From contig JAKLHG010000195.1 of the NCBI GenBank assembly GCA_022710255.1, forward strand, positions 1-7,184: DNA of 7,184 nucleotides, written 5' to 3'. A program made the translations under genes and the position numbers. Under the pieces are notes generated by a model, which was given only the letters and a program-made list of their open reading frames with translations, did not search any database and was not told the DNA's origin. Source of the DNA: Candidatus Hydrogenedentota bacterium. Its GTDB lineage: Bacteria > Hydrogenedentota > Hydrogenedentia > Hydrogenedentales > CAITNO01. Below are positions 1 to 6,133 of this stretch, piece by piece. The stretch's first letter is position 1, and each line of letters begins with the position of its first letter.

Positions 1-200
1 GTCATTTCAGCGAAACGGCGTTCCAGTTCCGCGCATTTTGAATGTTCCGGGTCCAGGAAACGGAACAGTTTTTGGGAGCGCACGACAGCCGCCACAGCCG
101 CCACCTCCTCTTCGCCAATAGCCGCCGGGCCCAGCCACGGTTCCGGAAAAACTTCGGTGGTGACGGGCGTGCCGCCGTGTAAGGCAAGTTGCTCCTTCAT
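1..200 (-). CDS. DegT/DnrJ/EryC1/StrS-family aminotransferase, N-terminal fragment
   Basis: This is the first 66 codons of a gene that continues past the left edge. The translation starts MKEQLALHGGTPV, followed by FPEPWLGPAAIGEEEVAAV at about residues 18-36, then VVRSQKLFRFL and a stretch resembling ELERRFAEM. This order (a 'GG-P' opening, a short proline/tryptophan segment, an 'IGEEE-AAV--V-RS--L' helix, then an 'LE--FAE' helix) is typical of the start of DegT/DnrJ/EryC1/StrS PLP-dependent enzymes. Members usually transaminate keto-sugar nucleotides in cell-surface sugar or antibiotic-sugar synthesis; some are dehydratases. The catalytic lysine lies outside the window, so activity and substrate cannot be judged. 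The ATG at 200-198 is preceded by AGGA (213-210) with 9 bases of spacing and lies about 60 bases below a good promoter. The gene is divergent from the ThuA-domain gene. The family call is fairly secure; the substrate is unknown. Confidence 0.8.
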   Translation of the reverse strand, partial: MKEQLALHGGTPVTTEVFPEPWLGPAAIGEEEVAAVAAVVRSQKLFRFLDPEHSKCAELERRFAEM

Positions 201-265
201 ATATGCGTATCCTGTAAGGGGTGGCATCCGTAAGAACATTGGGATAATCGGTGTTTCCCGTGGGT

Positions 266-294
266 ATTATATACAGCCTGCAAGAATACTTCAA
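266..294 (-). promoter_or_regulatory. Sigma-70-type promoter for the leftward aminotransferase gene
   Basis: Read on the minus strand, TTGAAG (294-289; 4 of 6 consensus positions) is followed after exactly 17 bases by TATAAT (271-266; 6 of 6). Transcription would begin near base 259, giving a leader of about 60 bases before the start codon at 200. The match and spacing are seen directly; activity is inferred, and it assumes that the host uses a housekeeping sigma factor with the common consensus. Confidence 0.6.
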
Positions 295-317
295 GAGAGA
301 TTTCGCCCGCATATAAC
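290..317 (+). promoter_or_regulatory. Weak candidate promoter for the ThuA-domain gene
   Basis: TTCAAG (290-295; 3 of 6 consensus positions) is followed after 16 bases by TATAAC (312-317; 5 of 6). The -35 bases coincide with those of the leftward promoter because CTTCAAG is nearly self-complementary. A second possible -10, TATACT at 327-332, lacks a good -35 element at the right distance. This call is tentative. Confidence 0.25.
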
Positions 318-358
318 GGAACGGAGTATACTGTATGCCGATTCTTCATTGTCTCAAT

Positions 359-364
359 AAGGAG
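359..364 (+). promoter_or_regulatory. Ribosome binding site deciding the ThuA-domain start
   Basis: AAGGAG lies six bases before the ATG at 371. This favours 371 over the in-frame ATG at 335, which has no comparable site and would place twelve extra residues in front of an otherwise good signal peptide. Confidence 0.8.
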
Positions 365-370
365 ATCGTT

Positions 371-1615
371 ATGTCCCGTCAGATTGTTTTTTTTACAGCC
401 AGTGTGCTCTTATCGGCCTTCCTAGGCGCCACAGGGGAGACTATTTTGGAAACCCCATCGCTGTCCTCCGGCGATGCCATGCTGCCGCAGGGCCACCGTA
501 TGGCGTTGCATCTGGACTGCAGCGACAGTGAAAGAACAGTCACGGCGGGTGAATTAAGCATGACCTGCCTCAACGGGGCGGGGTATGATTTTCCCGGGGT
601 GTCGGGTGCCTTGGGTTCCGTGCTCTACGATCCCGAACGGGTGACGTTTCTGTTGGACGGGCTCCGCCCGGACCGGGACTATGTGCTCGGGTTTACCTGG
701 TGGGATGCCGACAATAGCGGACGCGTTCAGTCGGTGCAGTTTGCCGCCGGTGCGTCCGGACCGTGGCAAACCGTGTTGCCGCCGGTGCGCGTCGCCGCGT
801 TTCACGCCGACAAGCCTACCTGGGCGCGTGTGCTGCTGCCGCTGGCCGCACCCTATAGTCAGGGTGGTACGTTGCGCGTGGCCTTCGTCCAAGAGGCTGG
901 CCCGAATGCCGTGGTGAACGAACTCTGGCTGTTGGAGCGCGAGGCCTCCGAGACGGTGAAACGCGTGCTGATAGTGACAGGAGATGATTACGCCGGTCAC
1001 GACTGGCGTGCTACCGCGCCTGCACTTGCCCTGGCATTGAGGCAGGTAAAAGGGCTTGAAGTTTCCATTACGGAATGTCCCGCGATCTACGGGTCGTCTC
1101 TCCTGAGCCATTATGACGCCACGGTGGTGCATTTTAAAAACTATGATGACCGGTTGCCCCTGGGTCCGGAGTGCCGGGAAGGGATACGCGCCCATGTCGC
1201 TTCAGGGAAGGGACTGGCCCTGTGTCATTTTGGCTGCGGTGCGTTCCAGGACTGGGACGGCTTTGTAAAACTAGCGGGACGCATTTACAATCCCGACCTG
1301 CGCCCCCATGACCCGTACGGCGCTTTTACGGTGAGCATGACGCAGGAGTCCCATCCGGTCACGTCCGGCATGATTCCTTTCGAGGTGACCGATGAGCTGT
1401 ATACCTGTCTGGACGGCAACGCGCCGATCCGGGTGTTATGTGAAGCCCAGTCTGTGGTGGACCAGCGCGGGTATCCCATGGCCTTTGTGACGGAAGTTCC
1501 CGGCGGTCGCGTGTTTCATTGCCTGCTGGGGCATGATGCCAGGGTGTATGAAGCATCCGGCCCGCGCGCCTTGTATCAGCGGGGCATCGCCTGGGCTTCG
1601 GGTCTGGTGGAATAG
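371..1615 (+). CDS. Secreted protein with N-terminal beta-rich domain and C-terminal ThuA-like domain
   Basis: This is a 414-residue protein. Residues 1-22 look like a Sec signal peptide: Arg3, a hydrophobic core from about 5 to 19, and a likely cut after Ala-Thr-Gly (20-22). Residues of about 50-190 form a beta-rich region (ending near VVNELWLLER) that resembles a carbohydrate-binding or galactose-binding-like sandwich, although I cannot assign a family. Residues of about 197-414 match the ThuA-like (trehalose-utilisation, glutamine amidotransferase-like fold) family: RVLIVTGDDYAGHDW, YDATVVHFKNYD (248-259), GKGLALCHFGCGAF (279-292), SHPVTSGMIPFEVTDELY (327-344) and GRVFHCLLGHD (379-389). 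ThuA-domain proteins are linked to sugar metabolism, but the activity of most is unproven. Cys285 and His286 lie where the fold often has its nucleophile-elbow region; I do not claim catalysis. The gene is divergent from an aminotransferase and convergent with the YjbQ gene. Family confidence is high; the function is unknown. Confidence 0.85.
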   Translation: MSRQIVFFTASVLLSAFLGATGETILETPSLSSGDAMLPQGHRMALHLDCSDSERTVTAGELSMTCLNGAGYDFPGVSGALGSVLYDPERVTFLLDGLRPDRDYVLGFTWWDADNSGRVQSVQFAAGASGPWQTVLPPVRVAAFHADKPTWARVLLPLAAPYSQGGTLRVAFVQEAGPNAVVNELWLLEREASETVKRVLIVTGDDYAGHDWRATAPALALALRQVKGLEVSITECPAIYGSSLLSHYDATVVHFKNYDDRLPLGPECREGIRAHVASGKGLALCHFGCGAFQDWDGFVKLAGRIYNPDLRPHDPYGAFTVSMTQESHPVTSGMIPFEVTDELYTCLDGNAPIRVLCEAQSVVDQRGYPMAFVTEVPGGRVFHCLLGHDARVYEASGPRALYQRGIAWASGLVE

Positions 1616-1663
1616 GATTTTTATGGCCGGTATGGACAATATGGACTTATACGAGGGCCGGAT
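1616..1663. other. Convergent intergenic gap without a clear terminator
   Basis: These 48 bases separate the stops of two converging genes. I find no GC-rich hairpin followed by a T-tract on either strand; only 4-6 base GGCC/CCGG elements at the two ends could pair. TATGGAC occurs twice with two bases between (1631-1646). Confidence 0.5.
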
Positions 1664-2083
1664 TCAGGGGGCTTGCGGCGGTGCGGCCTGATATATTGGA
1701 AGCGCCCAGACTGTACGCTGACGTGGCCCATCAAACTCACAGAAAAAGACGGACTGCCACGTGCCGAGCCGCGGCTCGCCCTCTTCGATGATCAACGTCA
1801 GTCCGGCGCCCATCATGGAGGCCTTGACGTGGGCAGCGCTATTTCCCTCGCCATGCCGATAATCCGCAGAACGCCAGGGGACTGCTTTTTCCAGGGCGCA
1901 GGTGATATCATGGGGCACATCGGGATCGGCGTTTTCGTTGATGGTAATACCCGCGGTGGTGTGGGGAACATGCAGGTGCAGCAAACCGTTCGTCAGGCTG
2001 CTTTCCCGCAGCAGGCGCCGTATGGACGCGTCCATGTTGACAAACTCGGAGTGATGATGCGTTTCCACGGTGAATGCGTACAT
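1664..2083 (-). CDS. yjbQ: YjbQ/UPF0047 family protein (secondary thiamine-phosphate synthase-like)
   Basis: This 139-residue protein matches the usual length of the family. Its conserved landmarks are in order: HTTAGITINENADPDV (41-56), YRHGEGNSAAHVKASMMG (75-92, containing the His77 and Asn81-Ser-Ala-Ala-His85 motif), and LGTWQSVFFCEFDGPRQR (106-123). In E. coli, YjbQ can provide weak thiamine-phosphate synthase activity when ThiE is missing, and the family name comes from this; the true physiological role is not settled. The protein is cytoplasmic, with no signal or membrane segment. The ATG at 2083-2081 is preceded by AGGGAG with about 8 bases of spacing, and this site lies inside the end of the permease gene, whose stop is only two bases away. 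It is therefore probably the last gene of the minus-strand operon. Nothing in its neighbours points to thiamine metabolism. Confidence 0.9.
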   Translation of the reverse strand: MYAFTVETHHHSEFVNMDASIRRLLRESSLTNGLLHLHVPHTTAGITINENADPDVPHDITCALEKAVPWRSADYRHGEGNSAAHVKASMMGAGLTLIIEEGEPRLGTWQSVFFCEFDGPRQRTVWALPIYQAAPPQAP

Positions 2084-2085
2084 GG

Positions 2086-3780
2086 TTAATACTCCCTATC
2101 GCGCAGATTGCGCAATCCGAAATACATGGGCAGAGCGACGCAGACCACTGTGATCAAAGCGCCGGCAAATACGGCGCCCGCCAAGGCATAATGAAATGTG
2201 CTTGTTGCGCCAAACCGCCCGATGGCGTTCCATTGCAGCACCAGGGTTTGCGCAGCCACAATTACGGCAATATACCCGACGCTCATAAGCAGGTTGAGTG
2301 TGCCGCCCAGGCCGCTGACGATGCGGGCGGGATTGTCTTCATTAAAGTTCGGATACAGCGCGCCCAGCCCGACGGCCAAGCCGGCCAGGCCAAAATTGGC
2401 GATAGCAACGCTGTACACGGTCATCCAGAAATATATAAAGTCGAGTTGCAGCATATACGCCGAAAGAAAAGCGAGGCCCACCGTGAACAGGGAAGTGGTG
2501 CCGACGCTCAGCCAGAATTTCTGCCAGACGAGACTGCGGAACGTCAGCGGGGCCAGGCCGATGATCCAGAATCTTCGGCCTTCCAGGCTGACCAGAGGAA
2601 ACACAAAGCGGCTGGTCAGGGTGGCCAGTATGAGCGTCACCGAACCCACATTCAGGCAGGCAATCCAGCTGCGCCACATTTCCTCTTCATAGTGCCTGGA
2701 CGTGCTGCGCAGATTGGCGATATAAATGGCCATGATGCCGAAGAAAATCACAAACTGGGACCATTGGGTCGGGTCGCGCCAGAACAGTTTGATGTCTTTC
2801 ACCGTCAGTGCCCGGTTGGGATTGGGAACGAAGGAGAGGAGCCATTCAATGCGGTTCAGCATTCCTCGATTCTGGAGGCGAATGCGCTTACGGTCCTGGC
2901 CCGCGAGAAAAGAATAGCCAGGGAAGAACAGGCGTTGCGCGATACAACCCGACACCAGCAGCAACATCAGCGAGGTCGACAGAAGCAATAAAAACCAGAA
3001 CAGGGACGCACCGGCATGGTGCTTTGCCGCGGAAAGCACGCCCTGGGAAGCCCAGTGGCTGGGCAACAGCCAGGACTGGGCGCGGCGGGTCGCGTCCATG
3101 AACACCGGCAAAATAGTGTCATCCGAAAGCCGGGTACCTCGCAATACTTGGCGTATGTACAGGAAGAACAGGCCGACGGCCACCACCCCAAACCCCGCGA
3201 GCCAGGCAGGTTTCAACCGCGGGAAAATACGCGCCAGCGCTATGGTAATCAAGGCACCGATGGATGCAGGCGTCAGAATCAAGGGCAAAAAAAAGGCGAG
3301 CACAACTACATAAAAAATAAAGGGCGCGTCAGTGGCCAGCCCATACGCGAGCATCAGCGGCGAACCCAGAAAAGCCAGGGACCACGAACTAAATACCGCA
3401 CATTCAAAGAAGCGAGCGAAGAATAGGCGGTCATAACGTATGGGCGCCTGTATCAAGTAAGCCACCTCCTGGGACCGGTAAAGTGTGGAAAAGGAAACCA
3501 GCGCATTCGAAAAAATCAGCAGCAGGAATATGGCAAGCGTGAGGATACTCAACAACCGCGCCATAAGCAGGTCGCCTAAATTCAGTTCCGCACCGCCCCT
3601 GCCGCCGAAGTCCACCAACCATTCAAATCCCTTGTAAAAGAATACAAAGGCGCCGATCCAAAGCACGGTGGCGGACACGGTGATAACACCCACCTTGAGT
3701 TTGGACTGGTTACGCACACCGGCAACTTCATGACGGGCAATGCGCAGTTTTGCCAAGATGATGGTCCAAATCTGGTTCAT
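2086..3780 (-). CDS. ABC-2-type transporter permease subunit
   Basis: This 564-residue, very hydrophobic protein has about 12 probable membrane segments, near residues 31-49, 77-95, 128-147, 153-172, 173-186, 193-210, 260-280, 341-356, 373-389, 424-444, 449-475, 494-515 and 530-553 (some short ones may be re-entrant or cytosolic). The segment FPLVSLEGRRFWIIGLAP (394-411), the LTVKDIKLFWRDPTQWSQ region (325-342) and the later VWQKFW segment are landmarks of large 'putative ABC exporter' permeases in the ABC-2 superfamily. The start is the ATG at 3780-3778, which overlaps the ATPase stop as ATGA. The reading frame stays open further upstream, but that extension is only a shadow of the ATPase gene, is not hydrophobic and is rich in Arg/Gly/Pro. 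It surely pairs with the ATPase next door. The substrate cannot be read from the sequence; the single long chain probably contains two half-permease units. Confidence 0.85.
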   Translation of the reverse strand: MNQIWTIILAKLRIARHEVAGVRNQSKLKVGVITVSATVLWIGAFVFFYKGFEWLVDFGGRGGAELNLGDLLMARLLSILTLAIFLLLIFSNALVSFSTLYRSQEVAYLIQAPIRYDRLFFARFFECAVFSSWSLAFLGSPLMLAYGLATDAPFIFYVVVLAFFLPLILTPASIGALITIALARIFPRLKPAWLAGFGVVAVGLFFLYIRQVLRGTRLSDDTILPVFMDATRRAQSWLLPSHWASQGVLSAAKHHAGASLFWFLLLLSTSLMLLLVSGCIAQRLFFPGYSFLAGQDRKRIRLQNRGMLNRIEWLLSFVPNPNRALTVKDIKLFWRDPTQWSQFVIFFGIMAIYIANLRSTSRHYEEEMWRSWIACLNVGSVTLILATLTSRFVFPLVSLEGRRFWIIGLAPLTFRSLVWQKFWLSVGTTSLFTVGLAFLSAYMLQLDFIYFWMTVYSVAIANFGLAGLAVGLGALYPNFNEDNPARIVSGLGGTLNLLMSVGYIAVIVAAQTLVLQWNAIGRFGATSTFHYALAGAVFAGALITVVCVALPMYFGLRNLRDREY

Positions 3781-4571
3781 GACCGGGCGCCGCCCGCTTG
3801 CGCCGATATCGCCACCCCGGGCTGAATCGGTATTTCTTCCGTTTCCCGGGTAATCTCCAGGAACACGTCTTCCAGCGAACCGGGATGGTGATGGAGTTTC
3901 TTGATGTCGCTGACGGTGCCCACCGCTTTTAAGAGGCCATGGTTGATAATCCCTATCAAATCGGCGATTTCTTCCGCGATGCCCAGGGTGTGGGTGGACA
4001 TGAACACGGTCAGCCCGGTCTCCCTGCATTTCTGGCGTAGGAAATTTTTAACAAACCGGATGTTTTTAGGGTCCAGGCCGACCCAAGGCTCGTCCACAAT
4101 GACAATTCGGGGATCGTGCAGAAAGCAAGAGGCAAAAGACAGTTTCTGGCGCATGCCGTGGCTGTAGTCTTCAATAAGCTGGTCCGCAACACCGGCAAGC
4201 TCGAACATGTCGAGCAGGCTGCCGCAACGCATCCGGAAATCAGAATCGGACATCCGGTACAACCCAGCGACAAAGCGCATGAATTCATTACCGGTAAGTT
4301 TATCGTAAAGGAACGGATGGTCCGGCACATAACCAAGCAGCCTTTTCGCTTCCACCGGCTGCCTGCTGATGTCGAAACCGCCGAGCAATGCACGGCCGGA
4401 ACTGGGATGCAGCAATCCGGTAAGCATTTTAATGGTGGTGGTTTTCCCGGCGCCGTTCGGCCCCAGGAAGCAGAAAAAGGTGCCCGGTTCAATCTCAAGG
4501 TCAAGACAGTTTACAGCCAAGTTATCTCCAAAGTGCTTGCTCAATTGCTCGGTGCGGATTGAATGGGTCAT
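3777..4571 (-). CDS. ABC transporter ATP-binding subunit (ABC-2 exporter type)
   Basis: This 264-residue protein has a complete nucleotide-binding domain. The Walker A motif is GPNGAGKTT (37-45), the signature region YSHGMRQKLSFA (136-147), the Walker B and D-loop RIVIVDEPWVGLDP (155-168, catalytic Glu161), and the switch histidine STHT (192-195, His194). The Q-loop position reads YVPDHPFLYDKLTG, so aspartate stands where glutamine is usual. The signature reads SHGMR rather than LSGGQ; the S-x-G-M form is common in ABC-2 exporter ATPases. A C-terminal tail of about 25 residues (240-264) follows the typical LEDVFLEIT motif. The protein is cytoplasmic and energises the permease, with which it shares an ATGA overlap. 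The ATG at 4571 is preceded by AAGGA with 12 bases of spacing and by a closer, weaker GGGA. The protein-level call is secure; the substrate and the direction of transport (most likely export) are inferred from the family. Confidence 0.93.
   Translation of the reverse strand: MTHSIRTEQLSKHFGDNLAVNCLDLEIEPGTFFCFLGPNGAGKTTTIKMLTGLLHPSSGRALLGGFDISRQPVEAKRLLGYVPDHPFLYDKLTGNEFMRFVAGLYRMSDSDFRMRCGSLLDMFELAGVADQLIEDYSHGMRQKLSFASCFLHDPRIVIVDEPWVGLDPKNIRFVKNFLRQKCRETGLTVFMSTHTLGIAEEIADLIGIINHGLLKAVGTVSDIKKLHHHPGSLEDVFLEITRETEEIPIQPGVAISAQAGGARS
3784..3796 (-). other. Short GC hairpin just upstream of the permease start
   Basis: On the minus strand, CGGGC-GGC-GCCCG is a perfect 5-bp stem with a 3-base loop that ends three bases before the permease ATG. 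There is no good Shine-Dalgarno sequence here, so initiation probably depends on ribosomes finishing the ATPase gene. Any role of the hairpin is inferred; it may be chance in GC-rich coding DNA. Confidence 0.3.
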
Positions 4572-4613
4572 AACCGATCCCGTTCCTTAATGGTTTCCGG
4601 AGAATGCTGTCAT

Positions 4614-4633
4614 GCCGCCCCGCAAGGGGAGGC
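4614..4633 (-). other. Intercistronic stem-loop between the transglutaminase and ATPase genes
   Basis: Just after the transglutaminase stop, the transcript could fold as GCC-U-CCCC / UUGC loop / GGGG-C-GGC. That is seven GC pairs with one internal mismatch and a 4-base loop. No U-tract follows, so it does not look like an intrinsic terminator. It could adjust the relative expression or mRNA stability of the downstream transporter genes. Confidence 0.4.
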
Positions 4634-4639
4634 GCGCCA

Positions 4640-6133
4640 TCAAACCGGAGGTTGCCGGTCTTCAAGTATTTCAAGCCTGATGGCGCCGATATAGGCCATC
4701 AGCCGCGGCCACTGGTCTATGCCGCCCGTGAACAGTTTGATATGTGTGGGGTTGGCCGTACACTCCCCGAAGGTGGGGTCCATGGCCATCCATCTTCCCA
4801 CGTATACTTCGGGCCAGGCATGGTAACCAAAAGACGCCAGTGCGGGACTCCACACCAGGCCGATGGCAATCCGGGTCGGTATCCCGGCGGCGCGGGCCAG
4901 GGCGGTAAACAACACGGCGTGTTCATTGCAGTCGCCCTTGCGCACCTCGAGCACGGTAAGCGCGCTGGGTACGCTGAGCACGCTTTCCTTGGCAATGTTC
5001 GCGTAGACCCAGTCGTGTATGCGTACCGCGTTTCCCCAGGGATTTTCTGCTCTTCCCACAATTTCCCGCGCGAGTTCCTGGATGCGTGGATGGGCCGTTT
5101 GAATAAACATATCAGAACCAAGATACAGGTCCATATCGCTGCCACTGAATGGTTCGGACAGAGTGCTGTCTTTCGGGTCCTGACGTACAATCAGCCATGC
5201 GTCTCCCGTCCTGCGCTGTCGGGTATCCTGGGGCGGCATCAGCGCCTCACCAATGCCCGTGATATGCAAGCGCAATGCATCCGCACCGGGGTCCGGTGCG
5301 GGACCCGCAGCCTTGATGGCCAGCCTGCGGACCATGTCTGCTGTATTGTCAGGGTGCAGCGGTCCGACAGCCTCCCGCGGGTCCACCCGCTTGATAATAA
5401 GCCCGAACGGGGTTTCGGCGCGGATGATTTCCTCCTCCTGGGAAACCCAGGCGCGCGTGGTAATACCCGATATGGTGGTGGCCACCACAATGGTTTCCAG
5501 CGGTTCGCCGGCCACCTCAAGGCTCTCATAGTGGAGCGCTTCAATTTTAGCGCGGCCCACCGACATGGTGGTCGGGTCAAAAGCGTCCACAAAAGCGACT
5601 TCACCGGGCAGCAACCGCGGCATGGAGGCGGCATTCAGGCCCAGGCTGCCGGATAACAACAACTCCCGGCCGACCGGCAACTTGAAGGGAATTTTTTCGC
5701 CCGCCGTATATAGTGTGGCATCCACCATCCCTTCCTGAACCGTTCCCACGATGCGCATTTCATGGTCGGCCGCGTTCAGATGAAAATCGAACTCGCGCAG
5801 GCCGCTGACGGCGGACATCCACGCCGTACCCATCAATTGCAGTCGCGTCTCCTGGCCAAAAAGAGGAAATTCAACGCGCCCGTTGGCGCTCAAAACATAC
5901 CCCTTTTCCTCGGCCCGCTCCTCGGGCGCGGTATGCAGGTTGATATACCCCACCTGCTGGTCTTCACTGAAATAAAGGCCCAAGCTCAACGACTGGGGCA
6001 TGTCAATCCGCCGCGAAGCCAAGCCGTGATACATGCGGGGAACAATCGCTTCACGGTAAACCAGAATACCCATCATGACCAGCCAAAACAGGATGATGAG
6101 TACGGGGATCAGGTGTTTACGCGGCCGCAACAC
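4640..6133 (-). CDS. Membrane-anchored transglutaminase-like protein
   Basis: This 497-residue protein starts MLRPRK, then has one hydrophobic segment (about 8-25), so the rest should lie outside the cytoplasmic membrane. The C-terminal domain (about 340-460) is transglutaminase-like: KGDCNEHAVLFTALARAAGIPTR with Cys402, GYHAWPEVYV with His438, and AMDPTFGE with Asp452, giving the full Cys-His-Asp triad. Residues 45-335 are a large beta-rich region I cannot assign. Bacterial members of this superfamily include proteases, peptidases and crosslinking enzymes, so the reaction is not predictable. The start is the GTG at 6133, which overlaps the 3' end of secA by 25 bases in another frame; GGAAAG lies about 11 bases upstream, inside secA. 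Later starts would lose the charged N-terminus or the membrane segment. Only a short gap separates it from the ABC transporter genes, so a joint role in envelope work is possible but unproven. Confidence 0.88.
   Translation of the reverse strand: MLRPRKHLIPVLIILFWLVMMGILVYREAIVPRMYHGLASRRIDMPQSLSLGLYFSEDQQVGYINLHTAPEERAEEKGYVLSANGRVEFPLFGQETRLQLMGTAWMSAVSGLREFDFHLNAADHEMRIVGTVQEGMVDATLYTAGEKIPFKLPVGRELLLSGSLGLNAASMPRLLPGEVAFVDAFDPTTMSVGRAKIEALHYESLEVAGEPLETIVVATTISGITTRAWVSQEEEIIRAETPFGLIIKRVDPREAVGPLHPDNTADMVRRLAIKAAGPAPDPGADALRLHITGIGEALMPPQDTRQRRTGDAWLIVRQDPKDSTLSEPFSGSDMDLYLGSDMFIQTAHPRIQELAREIVGRAENPWGNAVRIHDWVYANIAKESVLSVPSALTVLEVRKGDCNEHAVLFTALARAAGIPTRIAIGLVWSPALASFGYHAWPEVYVGRWMAMDPTFGECTANPTHIKLFTGGIDQWPRLMAYIGAIRLEILEDRQPPV

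Noticed and set aside
321..340. LexA-like half-site (TACTGTAT) near the ThuA gene start
   Set aside because: Only one half is present with no matching second half, so an SOS box cannot be supported.
335..370. Earlier in-frame ATG (335) for the ThuA-domain protein
   Set aside because: It lacks a ribosome site and would put a non-hydrophobic extension before the signal peptide, whereas ATG 371 has AAGGAG at ideal distance.
554..1195. Minus-strand open frame (213 residues) inside the ThuA-domain gene
   Set aside because: It has no motif and no ribosome site, and the plus-strand reading is clearly conserved.
1655..1691. GC-rich stretch at the end of yjbQ as a terminator
   Set aside because: No stable inverted repeat followed by a T-tract on either strand.
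2074..2991. Long plus-strand open frame (305 residues) opposite the permease
   Set aside because: It is antisense to a clear membrane protein, is highly polar with no recognisable motif, and is typical of a shadow frame in GC-rich DNA.
3781..4029. 83-residue N-terminal extension of the permease frame
   Set aside because: It lies wholly within the ATPase gene in another frame, has Arg/Gly/Pro-rich composition, and the ATGA start at 3780 fits the family.
4604..5656. Long plus-strand open frame (350 residues) opposite the transglutaminase gene
   Set aside because: It lies opposite a protein with a full catalytic triad and shows no family motif of its own.
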